This document shows positions 25,435 to 37,458 of a stretch of DNA of 64,000 nucleotides, piece after piece (position 1 is the stretch's first letter; each line of letters starts with the position of its first letter). A program made the position numbers and the translations under genes. The stretch is taken from assembly GCA_033060915.1 (NCBI GenBank), contig CM065394.1, positions 24,859,501-24,923,500 of the forward strand, given 5' to 3'. The notes beneath the pieces are model-generated. The model did not search any database and was not told the origin of the DNA. It saw only the letters and a program-made list of their open reading frames with translations. This DNA is from Euryodendron excelsum (lineage: Eukaryota > Streptophyta > Magnoliopsida > Ericales > Pentaphylacaceae).

Positions 25435-25617
25435 TCTTTTTATCACCAAATCAAAATAAGTACAACATATATAGATCTATATATAAACCACACATTCCTT
25501 AATGACCTAACCAACACTGACAATACCCTACGGTTCACTGCACTCTAGACACCAACTCTACACCATAGCTTTAGTATAGAACCTAGGCTATGAAACATAT
25601 GTCTAATACAAACCATA

Positions 25618-25629
25618 GCTCTGATACCA
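25618..25629 (-). promoter_or_regulatory. Primer-binding site, tRNA-iMet type
   Basis: TGGTATCAGAGC on the minus strand starts three bases inside the 5' LTR edge. This exact 12-mer is the classical plant initiator-methionine tRNA primer site. Confidence 0.93.
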
Positions 25630-25632
25630 AGC

Positions 25633-26821
25633 TGTCACACCTCCAACCCAATTAGACATTAATTATGTCACATTAGGTGATGCGTGATCGCACAGGTCAC
25701 CGTACTTGCGAACGACACCTTAACCCATACTCGAAAATAAAAGAACGCAGCGAAATAAACAATACAATAAGGAAAATATAATAACCTCTCCAAAGGAATA
25801 CATTACCACTGGAAAATAATTAATATCCTTTCACAAAATTCTTTACCATTATACAAAGTTAAAACATAACACCAAAACCCAACATCTTATATAAAATACA
25901 ACCATGAAACTGAAAGTAAGACAATGGAGCTCTTCTAAGCCCCATGACTCGACATCCTGACATCGACATAATTGCTACCACGGCAAGGACCAAGACTGCA
26001 GTGAACCAAACCGTCATCTCCAAGTTACCTGTCAAGACAATCTGTGTGGGTGTGATCTAATTATCAACATGCTCAAGATAGATAATCAAATTCATAGAGA
26101 ATGATAATAAACACCCACAATGTACACGGTATAAATGATCAATATATATATATATATATCATGGATGCCTCAATGCAATGAATGTATCACCCACATGTGC
26201 GCACAATTTTAGGTAACGTTGGCCCAATTTATCCATGGTGCGTTATCAAGGAATACCCACCGTGGCACCCTTAGGCTAGTCCACCGTGACTAAGCCTTGG
26301 TTAACCCATCGTGGTTAACTCTCTCCAGTGCAATGCAAGACATACAATATGAATGGTATGCAATGCCACCATATATATATAATCATCAATGTCTCCACAG
26401 AGCTTCTCATATAATATCACTTTCACCTCATATATAAATACCTTCAACACCTCATATGCATTCACCACCATTATATGAAAATAAACAATGCATTTAACAT
26501 GAATAAGATTATCTCAAAATCCCACAATCCCACAATTAACACCAACACAGATAATAACACAAGCAATATATATTCACTTCTATATGAATAAGATTATCAT
26601 ATGATCCCACAATCTCACAATTAACACCAATACAGATAATAACACAAGCAATATATATTCACTTTTATATGAATAAGATTATCCTATGATCCCACAATCC
26701 CACAATTAACACCAACACAGATAATAACACAAGCAATAGATGTAAATTAAATTAAATAAACTAATTCAACTACGTTTAAGTAATTCAACTAATCATGAAA
26801 ATATGAGATTAGGGTTTCACA
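25633..26821 (-). repeat. 5' LTR of the chromovirus
   Basis: 1189 bases, TG...CA, the same length as the left LTR and about 97% identical by eye. It holds the element's promoter in minus orientation and the second copy of the 85-base tandem array (26501-26745). Confidence 0.93.
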
Positions 26822-27304
26822 ATTTTATTAAGAAGAAAATACAAGTTTAACTAACAAACAAATTGTACAAATAAATAAAATTTTAAAGGCTCTAATGTTT
26901 TTTAGACTTTTACATGCTATAATTAAATTGTTCAATAATTTTTTTGAAACAAAAAGCCTAGTCCAGAAAAATAAATAAAAAAAGAACTACAAAAAGAAGA
27001 TCAAAATTCAACTACCTTGTTAACTTTTTTTAAAAAAATTTATTTCACCCAATAAAATCAATTTTACAAAATAATTTAAAAAATCTTAGACTTTTTAAAA
27101 CCTTATATGTTGTAGTTAAATATTATATAGTGTCTCCACATTTTTTACAATAAGAAAAAGTTAAAAATCAACTCACTAGTTAATTTTAATAGTAACAGAT
27201 TTAACTCAAAATTTTTTACAATAATTAAAAAATATGTATAAAAAGCCTTATTTAAATTTATAGCCTTAAGCCACAAATTATTTTGAGTCAGCCCTGCTCA
27301 AACA

Positions 27305-28797
27305 TATAACATTCGACACTTAATATCTTGCTTTTTATGTATATTGTTACAGCCGTGTTGATAAAATTGACAATAGTCGAAAATGAGGAATGTGCTTACA
27401 AAAACCACAAAACAAAAATTATGCACTCCGAAAAGAAAACTCATGAGCCTTCTTTCCATAGCAACCACTTGGTAATCTCACAAAGTTTTGTTTTGGTTGG
27501 AAGAAAATAAGGCAATGTGCTTTGATTGAGGAAGTGTCTAAGTTGGTAGGAGGAGCTAGCAAAGGCTTGCTTTTTGGGTTGGAGTGAGTGGTTTTGTATA
27601 GGATTGATTACATGGTGGCCACGTTCCATTGATGAAATCCACATTTTCCTAAAGCTAAAGTTTGTCAACTGTACCTTATTTCTTGTGGACATGCAATTGT
27701 CCAATTCAATACCAAAATGCCTTTTCTAGTTTGTCCATATATGGACACCTTTAGCAGTTGTGGAGGACACGTCAAACATTATCTTCCAATTATTCTATTA
27801 GTTACCACCAAAACACTCTTTGTCTTGGGTGTTAATGTCTAGGGCAATTGTTTTTGTCTGGTGCTCAAACTTTTCACATCCTGCTCTCGTTTAGGTTAAC
27901 TTACTTATTAGTTTATTTAATTAATTTTTTATTTTGTGGGATTTTTTAATTAAAATTTAATTTTTTTAATTTTTTATGAGTTTTTAGTTTATAATTTTGA
28001 CCTTTTAATCAAAAATAAAAAAATTATTCAAAAAGTTGTAAGTTATTCAATACGTTAGCTCATGAGTTGATATGAAATCCAGGTTATTGTTATCCCCAAA
28101 GCACTTGCAATTAGAGCAAAATTTAACAGGTTAGACTAATGAAGCTTTAGGCAATAAAAAGATTTCCCAAATAAAAACCAGTACGCTCATTGTTGTTACA
28201 ACGTAAATCTTTTATCCAATTTTGTTAAGAAAAGTGACCGAAAATAATGAGGGTATAAAAGAATAGATGAAAAATTATCCAACAACTTACATATGTTCAC
28301 AAAAGTTTATTATATATTTAAACTATATTTTTTTTATAATAATTGTCTAATAACTGAAAAACCTTTTAATTTGCCTCCATATTTATATGTTATTTCTAAA
28401 AATATTTCAGTCATTAGCTAATTATTATAATAATAAAAAAAATCAATGTAGATATAAAACTACATTTTTGTTAACTTGTGTAAGTCAAATGATACTTTTT
28501 TATTCATTTTCTTGACTAATGGCTAACATGAGGGGTTGATTGTTATAAATTGGTAATTTAGGGGATCAACTTGTTACGTTTTAGAATTTATGGGATATAA
28601 TAATACAAAATCATAGTTTAAAGAGTATAATTGTAATTAACCCCTGTTTAATGTAAGAAATGTGCTTATGCAGAAGCACACTTCCAATATGGGTATGATA
28701 CTCTTCAAAATGATTCAAATTCTTTTAAAAAGCATTAAAGTGAAACTCCACAGAAAGAAACTAGCCAAAAACTATGTGGAAACTACTTCAAAACTAA
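27305..28797. other. AT-rich intergenic stretch, no gene recognised
   Basis: Open frames here are short and of random composition. I see homopolymer tracts but no clear repeat boundaries. Confidence 0.6.
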
Positions 28798-28945
28798 CGC
28801 TTCGTTTGGAACATAAATTTTCGGTTGAAAAAATAAAGAAAAAAAAAAGTTGATGAAAAAGAAAGTAAAATTACTATTTCATTTTGTTCTATTTTCCTTT
28901 ACCTTTTTCTTTTTCCTACCGAAAATCTAGGCTCTAAACAAAGCT
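28798..28945. mobile_element. Short MITE with TAA target duplication
   Basis: A 148-base palindromic element with ends CGCTTCGTTTGGAAC and, inward from the right, AGCTTTGTTTAGAGC. The inner arms also pair (ATTTTCGGT against ACCGAAAAT). TAA flanks both sides (28795-28797 and 28946-28948), which fits a PIF/Harbinger-type MITE, although a 3-bp duplication is weak evidence. Confidence 0.6.
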
Positions 28946-29737
28946 TAAGAAAATTTTTACAAATTCATTCTCAAAAACGTTTAGTTGGTTTTATGCTAGC
29001 TAATTAATATATTTATGTATGTAACAAATCTAGTTAGTATTTGGTTGATAATTTTGTCATTAGGCCGATCCCCATATGAAAATATACTTTATGATTGATA
29101 ATATATTGATGAACATATCTAGCAAGTTTTCTACCAAAATAATTGAAATTGAAGCGAAGTTAGTTTTTTCAATTTTTTGGGCATATTTCCCCAAGAAAAC
29201 TTCCAAAGAAAAAAAAAACTACAATCTTTTTACTTGAATTTGACTTCAATTAGACATGGGTGTTTGTCTAGATCAAGATTCTGCCGATTCTCATCAAATT
29301 TGAAATCCGCAAATTAATAAGCAATTTCAATAACATTTTGTATGCAATATCAAGAATGTGAAAGCGTTTTGGGCCACATCTAAGCAGGAAATTACATTGC
29401 TAACACAAGCTAATTTTCATTATCATCAACATAATCGCTTCTTAATTGTCTCGATCAATTAACTGTCTTGAGCTGCTGCTGATTGATGAAATTATGCCAT
29501 CGTAGCCGTCAGTATCACTAGCTACCAACCCACTGGGGAATTTTGTATGCCAACGTCAAGTGAGAAAGTAGAATCAACAAATGTTTTAGCAGATTTTCTT
29601 CGCCGCAGCCGGATGGCCGCCGCATCTCTATTTCGAAGTCATCTTGTGCATGGCATCTTTATGTTGGAGCAAAGATGCCATGTGACTAGTTTAAAGTTTG
29701 AGGATGCAAGTAGAATACGTCAACTTTAAGTTCTAAC

Positions 29738-29739
<2 letters not shown>

Positions 29740-29779
<40 letters not shown>

Positions 29780-29783
29780 GAGA
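29740..29783. repeat. (GA)n microsatellite
   Basis: About 44 bases of GA dinucleotides with one GATA interruption. Simple repeat. Confidence 0.9.
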
Positions 29784-29814
29784 TGTTTCTTGTTAAGCTG
29801 ATCATCTGCTAACT

Positions 29815-31110
29815 TGATTTAGGAAAATCTTGAAAACTACTAAATTATATATATAAGGATTAAACTGAAACTATGGTAACCATAAAAATTTTATCGGGAT
29901 ATATTTGATTTGACATAACATTACAACTATTTGGAGCTAGTTATGTTAATCATATTTGTAGATTGAGTATATAAGAAATGAAAGCTAGATAGGAAAAAAT
30001 GAAATGTCACACAAAAGAATTAAGGTGAAAGAATTCTAACGATTTTGAGTTCACAATTGATTCACTCGAAACAAATGAAGAGTTCTGAGGGATCACACTC
30101 AAAATCCCAATTAATGGAAACTAAATTACTGAATTTGGGCACTTCTTCTAGATAGGTATTTGCTTACTTGCCCCTTACAGCACCAAAATAAAAAAAAGCA
30201 AAAGATCAACAAGCTTTTCGGTCACCTTACATATAATGTTTTTGTATGACATTTTGCAAATGAAGAAATATATTGGCAGATTTTTAAAGAAATATCCGAC
30301 AAAATTGATCTTTGTTTATGAAGATGTTTAACCTATGTCTTGGACTAATTAAGGAAGTTGATGTCAAATGTGAAAGCTTTTGTTTACATAATCATTGTTA
30401 AGTGTCTCAAATAATTGGCATTAGTCGCTTTGCTTAACTATGTTATGATGCCTTGTTTTTATTTTGTAATCAGAATCATTGGCGGCCTTATTAATAAAGC
30501 ATTTGAATTTGTTATAGCAACTAATTGCCAGATATAAGAACATTTTATTCAAAATGCTGCATCTTTTAATATCAAGCGTACCCCACGTCACTACTTTTAC
30601 CACACGCTTGAAGCCATTAGATCTAGTACTAATTATGAAATCTAGAGAATTTTCTAACTTGATTTAGGAAATCTTTGAAAGTTAAATCTACATCAAGCAT
30701 GTTTAAATTCTAAATAATAGAAAGTATGGAAGTTACAAGAACATATTAGATCTCATATAAAAGCTACACGAAATATTTCGAATTAAGGTGAAAAATTTTC
30801 TTGACTACTTCAAATTCATAGTCAAGTCACTCGAAACTAATTTAAGTGTTCTTTATTTACGTTGTTTTCAAACCTAACTCAGCAAGAAAGTGGACTTCCG
30901 ATGCAGAAGTTTGTTTTTTATAATCGTTATTAATTGTCTTGACTAATTACCATTAGCCGCCTTGCTTAGCATGCTATGATGCCCCATTTTTGTGGTTGTA
31001 ATCAGAATCTTTGACAGCCTTATTAATCTAGCATTTGAATTTGTTATAGCAACTAATTGCCGGATAAGAATGTCGTATAAATTTTGTTTAAAATGCAGCA
31101 TCTCTAAGTA
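29815..31110. repeat. Diverged tandem duplication
   Basis: Copy A (about 29815-30575) and copy B (about 30655-31110) share, in the same order, a CTTGATTTAGGAAA start, a GGTGAAA...TCACTCGAAAC block, and a long end block (TTAGC/TCGCCTTGCTTA...ATGATGCC...GCATTTGAATTTGTTATAGC). Copy B lacks about 300 bases present in copy A. The shared end block is roughly 85% alike by eye. I see no coding content in either copy. Confidence 0.65.
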
Positions 31111-33740
31111 CTAGTTGAATAACTTAGTGTGTGACATTTTGGGGTCAGCAGCATCAAAGAGTAATCCAAGTCACTAGAAGCCATTGGACTTGGTAGATTA
31201 GGAGTTTAGAATGTTTTTACGTTGAATTAGTGAGGGTTGTCGGGAGATGTTGACTGCCCTGTCTGAAAAACCTTTGGAAAAATTGTCCTTTTCTTGAAAT
31301 TTTTAATCAAACTTGAATTTTCAACTTTGCAATGAGCTCCATGGCTTTACTTGCTTTTCTAAATGCTAGTTTCTTTCATGACAAAATGAAAGAGTAAGGT
31401 TTTTATCAGTAGAAACCTATCCTGCAAATGAAAATTGGTGTTTCCATACACAAGTAGAAGGAAAATCTTAGCCTAGGGAAATTATTTTTGGGAACTTAAA
31501 AATGATCACATTTATAGGCTTCCAATCGGTTGGGTGGTGTTTGGTTAACAAGAAAACAAGGTAGTGTTCAAACGAGAGAGAAAGTAATGTTAGAAAATCC
31601 TACTTCATTTGGCAAAGGAATAGATAAAACTAGAAATCCTACTGCCTCGTCCCATTCCTGTTTCTCATTTCCTGCGACATGAAGAAAACTCCCCAGTTGT
31701 ACAGGACTTCACCTTGCTTCTTGTCCTTTTACCCTCAGCTTTTGGATTCTTTTTTTTCTTTTTTTCTTTTTTTGCTAATGGGATACGCAGGTTAGCTTGA
31801 ACATATTTTCACCAATCTTGGAGTCTTTGCAGTCCTCTGGTCCTACATAAATCAGGTAATTACCGAGTTAAAAGTCTTGAGGGTGGCCCCAAATAGTTGA
31901 TAGCACCTAACTAGAACCTAAGACTTTTGGAGAGAGCAGACACCCGAGTCCATAACCTTCACTACCAAGCCAACCCCTTAGAGTTACTTTTGAATTCTTT
32001 TGTGAAATTCAGGCTACAACCCATTCGGTGACTTGCAGCCCAGCCCATGATGATATGGACTTGAACACTCGGGTTCCCAAAGGCCCATGATTCAACTAAC
32101 ACAACCGAGTCAGTCATGGATCCCACTTGTTTGGCCCATATAGGCCTTGCCTCGCCCATATAGGTGTCCAATACTGTCATGGACTCATGGGCCAAGAATT
32201 ATCATCACTTAAAAATGTACCTCAGTCATTTTGGATATTGGGCAACAAGCCTTATCTATCAATACTATTATAAAGTTAACACTTGGGCATACTATTATAA
32301 AGCTAATACTTGGGTTTGATGAAACTAGTAAAATTCCAAATTCAAAAGCAAAATTTTATCACTTTAAAGATAAAATAGTAATAGCACATATTCGGTTCTT
32401 ACATAGTCCACCTTCCCACTTTTGATTCCGTTAGTTACACAACCGGGGAAACAACCACCGATCAGTTATTTTCTTTAACTTTGAGAAGTTACCGAGAAAG
32501 TGAGAGGGTGAAGTATAGCACAAATGCATAGTGTATATTACATGCTTGGCCGGCTCAAAATTTTCCCTTTTAGATATGTTTTGTTTTTTCATAGTTAGTA
32601 AAATACAAAATGACAAAAGAACGCTGCGTAATACTTATTGGTTTAATACTATTTTTTTTAAAGACACTGTAAAAAAAATTCAACAAAAAAAATAAGAAAA
32701 TGCCAAAAATGCGAATATGTAATTATAGGGTATTTTTATAAATATTAGTTAAAAATTCAGGATAATAAATATGGTAATATTTATAAGCTATTTGTTTTTG
32801 TACATGTGAATATATAGTATTTTCGTCTCATCTATGTTATTTTTTTAAAAGATATTGTTAACAAACGATTGAATTAAAATGCTAAATAAGCAAATTATAT
32901 TTTTCTTAATTTATTCTTTCAATACTTCATACAATAATATGTTAATTTATCAATTTTAATTTTCTATTTTGACTAGTAGAGTCAATAATATGTTAAGATT
33001 ATATTAGATTTTATTATAAATTTAGAACTGAATGAGTTTTTTTATAAAATATAATACGTGTACTATATGGTTTAAGTAAAAAACAAGCGAATACTTTTCT
33101 TTAAATTTCAAAATTTAAACGAAAAGCAAAAAATTTTTTCTATTTGTACGTACAAATGTGTATTATACTCAAATAGTATAAATATTTATTAAATAAAAAT
33201 TTTTTTATGTAAATTTTAACTATTATGTAAATAATAACTGACGGCGTAAAAAGTGAGAAGAATCCAGCTGAGTCACACCGACAGATAGTACCGGACCAGA
33301 TTTGAGGATTCATGAAATGATAGCTTCCAATGCAGAAGCCTAATTTATTATTATGCTCAATTTGTAGACAAAGTCACACCTATGCATGCACAGGGTCGGG
33401 TATAGAATGGAATAAAATGATTCAATTCAATATTTATACGAAATCCAAACACAACTTTAGGCCACGTTTATTTGTGGAGTGGGAATAAGTAATATTATAA
33501 AAATAAAAAGGTAATAATAGATAATAAATAATATCATAATATAATAAAAAATTAATTACTCATACTATATTTAGTTAGTGTGAGATAAGAAATAAGATAA
33601 ATCTCATATATTAGATAAAGGAATAGGTTAAGTCTCATGAAGGAAAATTAAATAAAGAATGGGATTGTTATAAACAAAATGAAGTTGAAGCAAACAAAAC
33701 ACAGTATATAATAAAATGAGTTCTTCTGGAATTGTCAAAT
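31111..33740. other. Intergenic stretch with SINE-like copy, no gene
   Basis: Apart from the SINE-like block at 31838-31980 and a short direct repeat ACTATTATAAAG(T/C)TAA at about 32265-32310, this is AT-rich unique-looking DNA. A weak MITE-like pair (ACGTTTATTTG near 33465 and CAAACAAAAC near 33692) lacks a target duplication. Confidence 0.5.
31838..31980 (-). repeat. SINE-like copy with pol III box remnants (second copy)
   Basis: On the minus strand it starts GGGGTTGGCTTGGTAGTGAAGG (A-box-like), has AGGTTCTAGTTAGG (B-box-like) and ends GGTAATTACCTGATTTATG. It aligns along its length with 18199-18345 in the same orientation. Confidence 0.5.
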
Positions 33741-33908
33741 AATAATTAAATGGTTCTTCTGAAATTATGGAGATAAATCTTTTTGATCACCCAAGTATGT
33801 ATTACTTTCATAAGACAAAATATAATAATTAAATAGTTCTTTTAGAACTAAGGGGATAGATTTTCTTGATCACCCAAGCATGTATTGCTTTCATAAGGCA
33901 AAATATAA
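33741..33908. repeat. About 83-bp tandem duplication
   Basis: Two adjacent copies of a unit starting ATAATTAAATGGTTCTT and ending CATAAGACAAAATATA, about 85% alike. Both contain TTGATCACCCAAG. No coding content. Confidence 0.8.
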
Positions 33909-33949
33909 AGATAATAAAAATGTAAATAATTTGCTTACGCTCTTTGCCT

Positions 33950-34056
33950 GTTTCTTTTTGCTCTTTCTCTTCTTTTCTTTTCTCTCTCTCTCTCTCTCTT
34001 TTCTTTTTCTTCTGTCTCTCTCTCGCTTTTTTTCTCTTTCTTCTCTCTCTTTTCTG

Positions 34057-34096
<40 letters not shown>

Positions 34097-34115
34097 TTTT
34101 TTTTTCCATTTTCTT
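33950..34115. repeat. Long CT-rich low-complexity tract
   Basis: About 165 bases of nearly pure pyrimidine on the plus strand (CT dinucleotides and T runs). The long open frames over it on both strands are artefacts of composition. Confidence 0.9.
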
Positions 34116-34341
34116 TGTTTCTCTTTGTTTCTCACAACATGCCACTGCTATATATATAGACAGATAGCGTAAAAGATTTGAGGCGGCTCATCCACCTTGA
34201 GGTGAACCATGACCTCACAACAGGGATAACCCTTTAGGATAAGTTTCGATAAAGAATGGAATATGGCGTATGAAATTATTGCTTTGCCCCTACAATAAAA
34301 TTAATGTTATAATATAATATAATATTCACTATATGCAAGGG

Positions 34342-34848
34342 GAGTTTTTTTACCAGAATATTGCTGTTTGTAAAAATAATTCCTGATCTACTAATTTCAC
34401 CAGTTTTTTTTTTCACTATATTCACTAGAGCTTTCCGGCAAAGTTCTAGTGACCATAGCGAGCTGCGACAGAAATGGGCCCTTTGCTTCGCTGGAGGAAC
34501 TGGAATTTTAACATTGTTTCTGCCAAAAATGTCACAGCGGTTCTTTTTCAACCGACTTGTCATGGATCACGAGGAAGGAATTGAAATAGCCATCGGTAAT
34601 TGCAAAGCGGCCGCCATGTTTGCTGGCATTTTCAATTCTGATTTTTGTGCATAGATGGAGAGGGAGAGTTTGGATAATATATAGTGGCTTCTAAAAATTT
34701 GAAAGGTGGCAGCCAACTCCTCACCTTATCAGCGTACATGGCATGAAAAGCATTATTTTAGGAATTATTTCTGAAAGAATAGTAGATTACTATATTGGGA
34801 ATTACTTTTACACCCAGCAATATTCTAGAAAAAAAAAAAAAAAAACTC
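34342..34848. mobile_element. Mutator-like element with gene-like core (Pack-MULE candidate)
   Basis: An exact 10-bp duplication TATGCAAGGG flanks the element (34332-34341 and 34849-34858). Ends are inverted: GAGTTTTTTTACCAGAATATTGCTG-like on the left matches, from the right, GAGTTTTT...TCTAGAATATTGCTG, and the pairing continues for about 70 bases. A 10-bp target duplication with long inverted ends indicates a Mutator-like element. The core (about 34420-34640) is clearly richer in G+C than the arms. On the minus strand it reads like a basic, serine-rich transit-peptide region (MAAALQLPMAISIPSS, then a stop and a further basic stretch). Capture of a host exon is an inference; no parent gene was identified. 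Confidence 0.7.
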
Positions 34849-35564
34849 TATGCAAGGGAGACACTTTCAGTTCAGTCCTCAAGGATTTTTTTTTTCTTGG
34901 TTTTGGTGCTCCAAGGGCAAAAAAAGAATTCCAACCTATCAAATGCCTTATACCACCCTTCTAGATAACAGATAAGCTAATTCATATATTCGTCAGGAAG
35001 TATTATTCTTTAGCAACATACATTCATTTATGGGAGACTCTATCACACCTACGTCAGAGACGAAACTTAAATCTTACTGTGAATTTTGGGCATTGAAAAG
35101 TATTTTTAACTCTACCGAGCAGTTACGAAAACTCGAATCCAAGCATTAAGCAATAAATCCGAGTTTCATCCATTGAATCAATAACTTGGTGGTCTTCCAT
35201 ATATGGGATTCTACATCTCGCGTTTTGAGAGTTTTCTTATCCGGAGAAGTAATCCAATGCCTACTTTTTCTCCAAACGCATCATTTAAGGGCCCATACCA
35301 TAGCTAATCCAATCCTCCATCCTATACACAGTAAGCAAACATGGACTGCTTAATGTCTAATTTATAGTTACCAAAATGGGTCAGAGAACGTTAGGGGAAA
35401 CGGAAACGTAAAATACAATAAAAAAATATAAGAAAAAACGAGAAGTGAAAAACAATTGAGAAACTTAATAGAAGTCTTATTAAGAAGCTTACGCAAAACT
35501 CAAAGGAGACTTTTAAAAAACTTAGTGGAGACATCTGAGAAATTTAGTGAAAAACTACGTGAAT

Positions 35565-35673
35565 AATTTTAGGGTTAAATATGCTGGTGGTCCTTATACT
35601 TTACCCCTCGTGTCTGTTAGGTCCTTGTAGTTTTAATTGTAACAATTTTGCCCTTTAATTTCGCATAATATCT
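35565..35673. repeat. Fragment of a common plant repeat next to the Tat-type LTR
   Basis: The motif TAGGGTTAAATATGCTGGTGGTCCTTATACTTT is of a kind often seen at ends of plant interspersed repeats. It stops where the LTR homology begins, suggesting that the large element inserted into it. No second half was found at 56203, so this is tentative. Confidence 0.3.
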
Positions 35674-36603
35674 TATAAGTAGAGTGGAATGAAGGGTGCA
35701 AGGTTGACTAACTTGGGGCCCGTCTGGAAATTCTGACAGTCGTTGACGTGGCTCGAGCTTCCCAAAGGCAGCAAGGAAAAAACCAAAGGCAGCCAAAAGA
35801 GAGAGGGAGAGAGAGAGAATCACCAGTGTGAGAGAAGGGAGAGCATTCAATTCTCCTTGCGCCATAAATGAGCCAACTATTTATAATAAGGGTGATGACT
35901 GATGTGGCAGGGACATGGCGCCTCCTAATTGGATAGTACTCTGGCACCATCATGGCTTGGAGTAGCCATATCAATGCTACGGCCACCTGATGGGATGTGG
36001 GGACAGACCTAATCATCAGGTTATTATCCGATCAAGGTGTGCCACATGTCCACCTTATTAAATGTGGATTAGGCCTAAATTTAATGCTTGTGATACATTT
36101 ATTTAATGCCTAGATTTTGCACTCAAGTGCATCTGGAGGGTGAGTCTCTCTCTCTTAGCTGGTTGATAGGACAGGTCCTCACATGCCCAAAGGGGCGAGC
36201 AGTTCAATGATTCTCTTTGATTCTAGCATCCAATCTGCAATTCGAGTGAGGTCCTGAGCAAGGATGAGGAGGAGGGTGTTGAGGTGCAGAGCAGAGTCTG
36301 TATCTGGTGAGCCTTAGAGGCTGCCTATGTAAAGGGTGGCCAGAGCCGTGTAGGCGCAGCGCCTGGCTTAGGGGGATGGCCACAACCATGTAGGCGTGAA
36401 GCATAGCTTAAGGGAGCCCTCGAGACCGCCTTCATAAGGCTGGGTTAAGGGGCTCCAATAGAGTATTGAACCTACTGCAAGACTAAGGGGGCACGAAGGG
36501 CATTAAGCCTGTAGCAAGAGTGAGGTGCACAGGGAGAGGCGCTGAGCTTGCTGTGGGGCATTGTTGACACTAATTGACTTTGAAGTACCTTGGAGGGGGC
36601 TCA
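35674..36603 (-). repeat. 3' LTR-like repeat of the Tat-type element
   Basis: About 930 bases matching 55300-56202 in the same orientation at roughly 80-85% by eye. Shared anchors include GTGAGAGAAGGGAGA, TGATGTGGCAG, TTAATGCTTGTGATACA and GCATCTGGAGGGTGAGTCT. The right edge is set where homology stops (ACGTGG). Low LTR identity points to an old insertion. Confidence 0.75.
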
Positions 36604-36973
36604 CGTGGCCTACTAGCTGGGCAAGTGGATCGACCATGTGGCGTCCATGGATGTGGGCACCTACATTAGGCCCCCTGTACATGCGTGTTTACTGACAAAT
36701 GGATGCATGCTTGCATATCACATCTAGGGACAGATTTGACCGTTGCATTGATGACTAGTTATTGATTTGCTGGAGGCGCGTCATTTCCAAGGGGACTCCG
36801 GGGAGTGCCACATGGTGATGGTGCCATTTTAGTCATTAATGTGAACGACTGCCATTATGGAAATGACCGTTACGAGGGGATCGACGCGACTGTTTGACAA
36901 CAGAACAGCTCGATGTTTGCAGGGAGTCATCATTGCTCATGATGCTTCAACTTCAAGGCCCCTTTTAGAGAGG

Positions 36974-36982
36974 TATAAAAAG
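36974..36982 (+). promoter_or_regulatory. TATA box for the antisense reading region
   Basis: TATAAAAAG sits 200 bases before the ATG at 37175, on the opposite strand to gag-pol, just inside the 3' LTR. Position and spacing suit a separate promoter for the accessory gene; transcription is inferred. Confidence 0.45.
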
Positions 36983-37458
36983 TGGACTTGGGCTCATTTC
37001 AATGATTTCGGATTTTCGAGCTCTGATCACTTTGCTCACATTTCCATTTTTCTTATGTTTTTGATTTGTGAAGTTCTTGAGTGTGATTTGAGTGAGGGTT
37101 TTTTAGCGTCTTTGTGAAGAGATTTGCGAGCTTATATAGGAGCAAGAAAATATTAAACTGCTTCGAGGATTGCGATGGCTAAATCCCAAGGAGCCAACCA
37201 TTAAGACCTGGGGAGATCATTTATCAACAGCTGAGCCTCGTCTTCAGAGGCAGGCCTTCTAAAAGGGCCGAAAGATAACAAGAAGAAGAACCTGAAGAAG
37301 GGGAAGGATGGCCAGCCTCCTCCTATCTCGGGCTTGTATTACTGGTGTTAAGCGCTGTTTCTTGGTGATGAGGACAAATTCTGGTAGAGGCTCAAGAGTT
37401 TTGATGTGGAAAAGCTTGTCGCTCAAGTGCCATTCTTTCTGGCTCACAATGAGGCCAA

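Larger units (their letters stand above)
19593..26821 (-). mobile_element. Complete Ty3/gypsy chromovirus (Tekay-like) LTR retrotransposon, coding-defective
   Basis: The element runs TG...CA with a 5-bp target duplication ATTTT at 19588-19592 and 26822-26826. Its two LTRs are 1189 bases each. On the minus strand the order is 5' LTR, tRNA-iMet primer site, gag with two CCHC knuckles, protease, reverse transcriptase, RNase H, integrase, chromodomain-like end, polypurine tract, 3' LTR. This is the gypsy order, and the C-terminal chromodomain type fits the Tekay (Del) chromoviruses; lineage assignment is inference. LTR comparison by eye shows roughly three dozen differences, about 97% identity, mostly transitions. 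Several stops and frame breaks mean it cannot make its own proteins. Confidence 0.93.
19414..27296. mobile_element. hAT-type element (CAGGGCCGG-like ends) split by a gypsy insertion
   Basis: An exact 8-bp duplication CTCAAACA flanks the element (19406-19413 and 27297-27304). Ends are CAGGCCGGCTCA on the left and CAGGGCTGACTCA read inward from the right, typical of short hAT elements. Only about 650 bases belong to it: 19414-19592 and about 26827-27296. The remaining 7.2 kb is the chromovirus inserted into it. No transposase is seen, so it was already a non-autonomous or deleted copy. Confidence 0.8.

Noticed and set aside
33465..33702. Possible MITE with GTTTATTTG ends
   Set aside because: Terminal match is short and imperfect and no target duplication was found.
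33880..34167. Long open frames on both strands
   Set aside because: They translate a CT/GA low-complexity tract (Ser/Leu/Phe or Arg/Glu/Lys strings) and have no domain.
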